In this document: piece after piece, positions 61,163 through 64,000 of the stretch
Numbering within the stretch: position 1 is the stretch's first letter
Layout of the letters: the number at the start of each line of letters is the position of its first letter
Assembly (NCBI RefSeq): GCF_900636365.1
Contig: NZ_LR134266.1
Location: 1,005,501 to 1,069,500 of the forward strand
DNA length: 64,000 nucleotides
Direction of reading: 5' to 3'
Source: Streptococcus viridans
Lineage (GTDB): Bacteria > Bacillota > Bacilli > Lactobacillales > Streptococcaceae
Position numbers and translations under genes: made by a program
The notes under the pieces: model-generated
Told to the model about the DNA's origin: nothing
The model's input: only the letters and a program-made list of their open reading frames with translations
The model's database searches: none

Positions 61163-62950
61163 TTATTTATAATTATAAGCCCAGTAATAGTAACCATCTC
61201 CATTAACAACTGCTGCTACAGCTCCTTCAGTTGCGTTTGGATCTAGTAACAATTCACGCAAGCCACTGTTGAACCATTTCATTGCTACAGTTGCTGGGTC
61301 TTCTTCACGACGAGCCACAAATCCAGTGCTATCATATTGTCTTGAGATTTGGTTTGCTTTTGGAAGAGAAAGCTTGTTGTAGATATCATCAGACCAAGTC
61401 AACTCTTTCAAGCCTTGAGCTTTTCTTAGTTCATTGATTTTAGCAAATGCTTCTTTGGCCTTATCTAAAGAAATATAGTTGGTATCGTCTGTCGCTTCCA
61501 CACGGAAGACGAATTTCACATAACCAAATTCAACATCCTTGTATTCTTTTTCGTCGACACCACTCTTCAAGTTAGCAATCAAGACATAATCTTTTGCCCA
61601 AGGATTTTCTTTTGATTGTTCAAAAAGTTCAGGGTCTTCGATTTCCCACTCAACTTTACAATCCCAACCAGCGTTGTCAATGAACTTAGGATTCATTTTT
61701 TCAATGACATAGTTCTTAAATTCTTCGACGTTTTTGAACGGTAACGGTTGGCCAGCTTTGACTGTTTCTACTACATTGGTAGAGTATAGTTTCACACTTG
61801 AGTCACGATCGCTATAAGCGTACTCGTCATCTTTTGCATCTTCATGGAATTTTGGATCGACGACAGGGTCATTTGGATCTGTCATTCCTTGAAGTTTCCA
61901 TTTACCATCAATCCACTTCCAGTATGCAGAATATCCTGTAGCCTCTGTATCAGATGGAACATAGTAGTAATGAGTTGTCCCATCAAAGTAATAGTTCTTA
62001 TCGTTACGCAAAGCAGCTGATCCAGGCTTACCAGGTGGGTAGACTAGCTTAGGTACACGACCATTTGGCGCCCAAGGAAGGTGTTCCAATCCTTCTGCTG
62101 GTGTCTCAACGTATGGTGGAATTTGGTTTTCACTTGGCTGGTCAGTTGTTACCAATCCGTCATTACCAGGTACTTCTGGTTGAACCGGAACTTCTGGCTT
62201 CGGCTCAGCTGGATTCTCAGGAGTTGGAGCGAATGGATCGAATTCACCATCTGCGCCTACAAATGGCGGATTCTCAGGAAAGACCAAGTTACCTGTATCT
62301 TCAGGTGTAGCTGGTTCTGATGGTTCCACCGGTTGATCTGGTTTATCAGACGGATTTGGTTCCTCCGGTGTTGGGGTTGGAGTTGGGGTTGGAGTATCCG
62401 GCGTTACAGGATTTTCTGTTTCGCTAGAATTCTTCACAAATACCCACTTACCATTTTGATAGTAATAGTAATCCCCATTCTCTAATAAATAGTAATGGTA
62501 ACCATTCTCGTAAAGGTAATGAGGATCGTTGGCTAGATTATTTCTAGAGTTGTTACGATTGGTCAACGGTAGCCATTGCCCATTGCGATAGATCCGGTAA
62601 CTTCCATCACTCATGCGATAGTAGTGGTTGCCATTCCAGTAAATGTAATTCTCATCATGTGTGAGATTGTTATAGCCATAGTAGTTATTCCAGTTATTAT
62701 AACCGTAGTTATAGCCATAATTGTAATTATTATAGCCGTAATTGTTATAACCATAGTAATAATCATAGTTGTTATAGCCGTAGTTATAGTTGTAATTGTT
62801 GTAACCATAACTTGGAGTATAGTAACTGTAGATATAACGACTGGTGTTCCAACTATAGCTCTCAGCCTGAACATTCGACGCGACAAATACTGGAACTGCT
62901 ACAGCAGAGGCTAAGATAGCCCGAGTTACATATCTATATTTTTTATCCAT
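61163..62950 (-). CDS. Secreted Tyr/Asn-rich protein with degenerate CAP-like C-terminus
   Basis: A 595-residue secreted protein. A signal peptide ends near SNVQA-ES (residue 29). Residues 39-95 are almost only Tyr, Asn and Gly (25 Tyr, 18 Asn, 7 Gly of 57) in YGYNNY-like repeats. Then come two HYY...G..Y..Y.NGxW units (102-129, 145-172), a Pro/Glu-rich linker, a third such unit (320-353), and a C-terminal segment (494-595). The end resembles a CAP/SCP domain (INELRKAQGLKELTWSDDIYN, WFNSGLRELLLDP, GDGYYYWAYNY) without the catalytic His pattern. There is no LPXTG or membrane anchor. Start ATG 62948-62950 has GGAGATTATTGAT before it. Function unknown; adhesive or matrix-forming role possible. 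Confidence 0.75.
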   Translation of the reverse strand: MDKKYRYVTRAILASAVAVPVFVASNVQAESYSWNTSRYIYSYYTPSYGYNNYNYNYGYNNYDYYYGYNNYGYNNYNYGYNYGYNNWNNYYGYNNLTHDENYIYWNGNHYYRMSDGSYRIYRNGQWLPLTNRNNSRNNLANDPHYLYENGYHYYLLENGDYYYYQNGKWVFVKNSSETENPVTPDTPTPTPTPTPEEPNPSDKPDQPVEPSEPATPEDTGNLVFPENPPFVGADGEFDPFAPTPENPAEPKPEVPVQPEVPGNDGLVTTDQPSENQIPPYVETPAEGLEHLPWAPNGRVPKLVYPPGKPGSAALRNDKNYYFDGTTHYYYVPSDTEATGYSAYWKWIDGKWKLQGMTDPNDPVVDPKFHEDAKDDEYAYSDRDSSVKLYSTNVVETVKAGQPLPFKNVEEFKNYVIEKMNPKFIDNAGWDCKVEWEIEDPELFEQSKENPWAKDYVLIANLKSGVDEKEYKDVEFGYVKFVFRVEATDDTNYISLDKAKEAFAKINELRKAQGLKELTWSDDIYNKLSLPKANQISRQYDSTGFVARREEDPATVAMKWFNSGLRELLLDPNATEGAVAAVVNGDGYYYWAYNYK

Positions 62951-63385
62951 ATCAATAATCTCCATTAGGATAGTATTATAAATAAAAAGGATGAAAAAAA
63001 CCTATGCATAAGTGTAATTCAACCATTCTTCCAGTTTATATAGGTAAAGAGAGCTCCTGAATGAGACGTTCATTTTATTTTAAGGCCTATTTAAAAAATG
63101 AACACATCAGTCAGATTCCCACATATTTTTGCCTAAAAAACTGATATTGACGGCATATTTTGTATCGACACTTTTTCTTCCTTTGTGAAAATTATAGCAC
63201 AGAAAGTTTTGAATAGCAAATAATTTGAGAACCTTCTTATTTTACTCATAGAACTATACTCATTCTTTATGCAGATAATTTTTACCCTACTATTCTCTGG
63301 TTGAATGGTAGGGTTATAAAGGATAAAACAATAGGATAGTATTATACTATTGTTTTATCCTGTTTCTATTACTGCTAGATTATAC
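62951..63385. other. Intergenic region upstream of the Tyr/Asn-rich gene
   Basis: About 435 AT-rich bases with no gene. It includes the promoter zone of the secreted protein and a short inverted repeat of ATAGTATTATA type near 63330-63360 next to repeat copy 3. No CRISPR-like or coding structure is seen. Confidence 0.5.
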
Positions 63386-63564
63386 AAAAGAGGCTGGGAC
63401 AAAAGTCCTAGCCTCTCAATTGTCTTTGGATAATCGAGCAAGACGCAGTGGTTGAGTGGGCTCTACTACGCTGATTTCATCAGCTTTTACAGCCCTACTC
63501 AACTGTGCAGAGGTGGGACGACGAAATCGAATTCTAACGAATTACCGATTTCTGTCCCACTCTC
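63386..63564 (-). repeat. 179-bp three-hairpin intergenic repeat, copy 3
   Basis: Inverted copy of the element at 6155 and 57089. In this orientation its TTTT-ended hairpin lies downstream of the minus-strand coiled-coil gene, whose stop codon is 10 bases away, the same arrangement as at copy 1. Confidence 0.85.
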
Positions 63565-63574
63565 ACTTTAACAA

Positions 63575-64000
63575 CTATTCATCTTTTTTAAACCCAAGCC
63601 CTCGGAACCATTTGGATAATCCCTTTTTACTTTTGTGTTCGTCTTTTCCAGTAGCTTTCTCAAGGTTAGCTTCGTCTTGCAAGTGATCTTCTGATTGAGT
63701 AGAAGCCAGTAACGAAACTTGGGCCTGATCAGTAACTTCTTCCTCTCTTGCTACTGCAGATTTGTTACCTTCCTCAATTGACAGAATTTTCTCTATCCGA
63801 CTTCTGAACTCACTAGCTTCCTTTTGATAAGCCATAAAACTTGCAAAGGCTGTTTCAAATTCTACTTTTTTCTCTTCGAGTTCAGATTTTGCGGAAGCCA
63901 CTAAGGCCTGGGCATCAACTAGTAGTTCAGATGAATTGGTAAACAGTTTCAGATGACCTTTGGCTTGCGTTAATTGTTTTTGAGCGATTTGAAGTTGGGC
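63575..64000 (-). CDS. Coiled-coil protein, C-terminal part (start outside window)
   Basis: A minus-strand frame open from the window edge to a TAG at 63575, giving 141 residues. Residues 1-75 are heptad-like and rich in Ala, Lys, Glu and Gln (LQIAQKQLTQAKGHLKLF, ASAKSELEEKKVEFETAF), predicting a long coiled coil. An acidic linker and a basic tail KSKKGLSKWFRGLGF end the protein. There is no LPXTG, so it is not wall-anchored by sortase. The pattern fits a cytosolic or membrane-bound coiled-coil protein; no family is recognised. Confidence 0.6.
   Translation of the reverse strand, partial: AQLQIAQKQLTQAKGHLKLFTNSSELLVDAQALVASAKSELEEKKVEFETAFASFMAYQKEASEFRSRIEKILSIEEGNKSAVAREEEVTDQAQVSLLASTQSEDHLQDEANLEKATGKDEHKSKKGLSKWFRGLGFKKDE

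Noticed and set aside
62576-62914. Plus- and minus-frame open stretches of Ile/Val or Ile/Thr repeats over the Tyr/Asn-rich region
   Set aside because: Artefacts of the YGYNNY codon repeats read in other frames; only the secreted protein frame has a start site and signal peptide.
1-64000. tRNA or rRNA genes
   Set aside because: No tRNA-like cloverleaf or rRNA sequence was recognised anywhere in the window; a tRNAscan/Infernal run would settle this.

Overview
This window comes from a low-GC Gram-positive coccus, almost certainly an oral Streptococcus of the sanguinis/mitis groups. The evidence is the gene orders tdk-prfA-prmC-(YrdC)-GNAT-glyA, engB-clpX-(57 aa protein)-folA, rplJ-rplL and cca-dapB-degV-DUF1149, together with a CshA-type fibrillar LPXTG adhesin with a YSIRK-class signal and a fruR-fruK-fruA operon. 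The species cannot be fixed from the sequence alone. Nearly all genes lie on the minus strand; only the tautomerase and the apbE/FMN-reductase cluster lie on the plus strand.

Layout. 0-5.6 kb: a tdk-to-glyA translation/one-carbon operon running into a nucleoid-associated protein. 5.7-9.8 kb: a candidate small RNA, a tautomerase, a MATE exporter and a purine-riboswitch-controlled xpt-pbuX pair. 9.8-12.4 kb: guaC, a hydrolase, an acetyltransferase and a 41-residue membrane protein with its own promoter. 12.6-17.4 kb: efeO-efeB-efeU-tatC-tatA, an iron-uptake operon that encodes both the Tat substrate (EfeB) and its exporter. 17.4-24.8 kb: a ClC antiporter, NADH oxidase, a plus-strand apbE plus two FMN reductases, and a convergent TlpA-like lipoprotein/CcdA pair. 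25-31.4 kb: BrnQ, a GNAT protein, a heterodimeric ABC exporter behind a leader attenuator, and a lipoprotein.

31.8-36.0 kb: a collapsed integrative element inserted at the 3' end of rplL. It is bounded by 32-bp direct repeats containing the 15-bp core that I recall for the ICESa2603 family. Inside are a BCCT transporter, a LysR fragment, an AbiE antitoxin with a truncated toxin, and an intact reading frame that joins pieces of RepA, TraG/VirD4 and a CHAP hydrolase. 36-41.6 kb: rplL, rplJ with its L10 leader, a formate/nitrite-type channel, a glucosaminidase, engB, clpX and folA. 41.7-49.1 kb: one giant cshA-like adhesin gene. 49.3-57 kb: thyA, glucokinase, an ABC-F protein, cca, dapB, degV and DUF1149. 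57-61 kb: the fructose PTS operon with a rich control region. 61-64 kb: a secreted Tyr/Asn-rich protein with a degenerate CAP-like end, and the C-terminal part of a coiled-coil protein.

Most interesting observations: (1) the FMN-reductase/PAS fusion beside a signal-less apbE ends in two tandem DATSGAS motifs that match the ApbE flavinylation consensus but use different codons, which suggests a cytosolic protein carrying two covalent flavins; (2) the rplL-integrated element decayed into an in-frame three-gene chimera; (3) a 179-bp three-hairpin repeat is present in three copies; (4) there are a two-hairpin small RNA candidate, a leader attenuator with a visible antiterminator, and three helically phased 10-bp repeats upstream of fruR.
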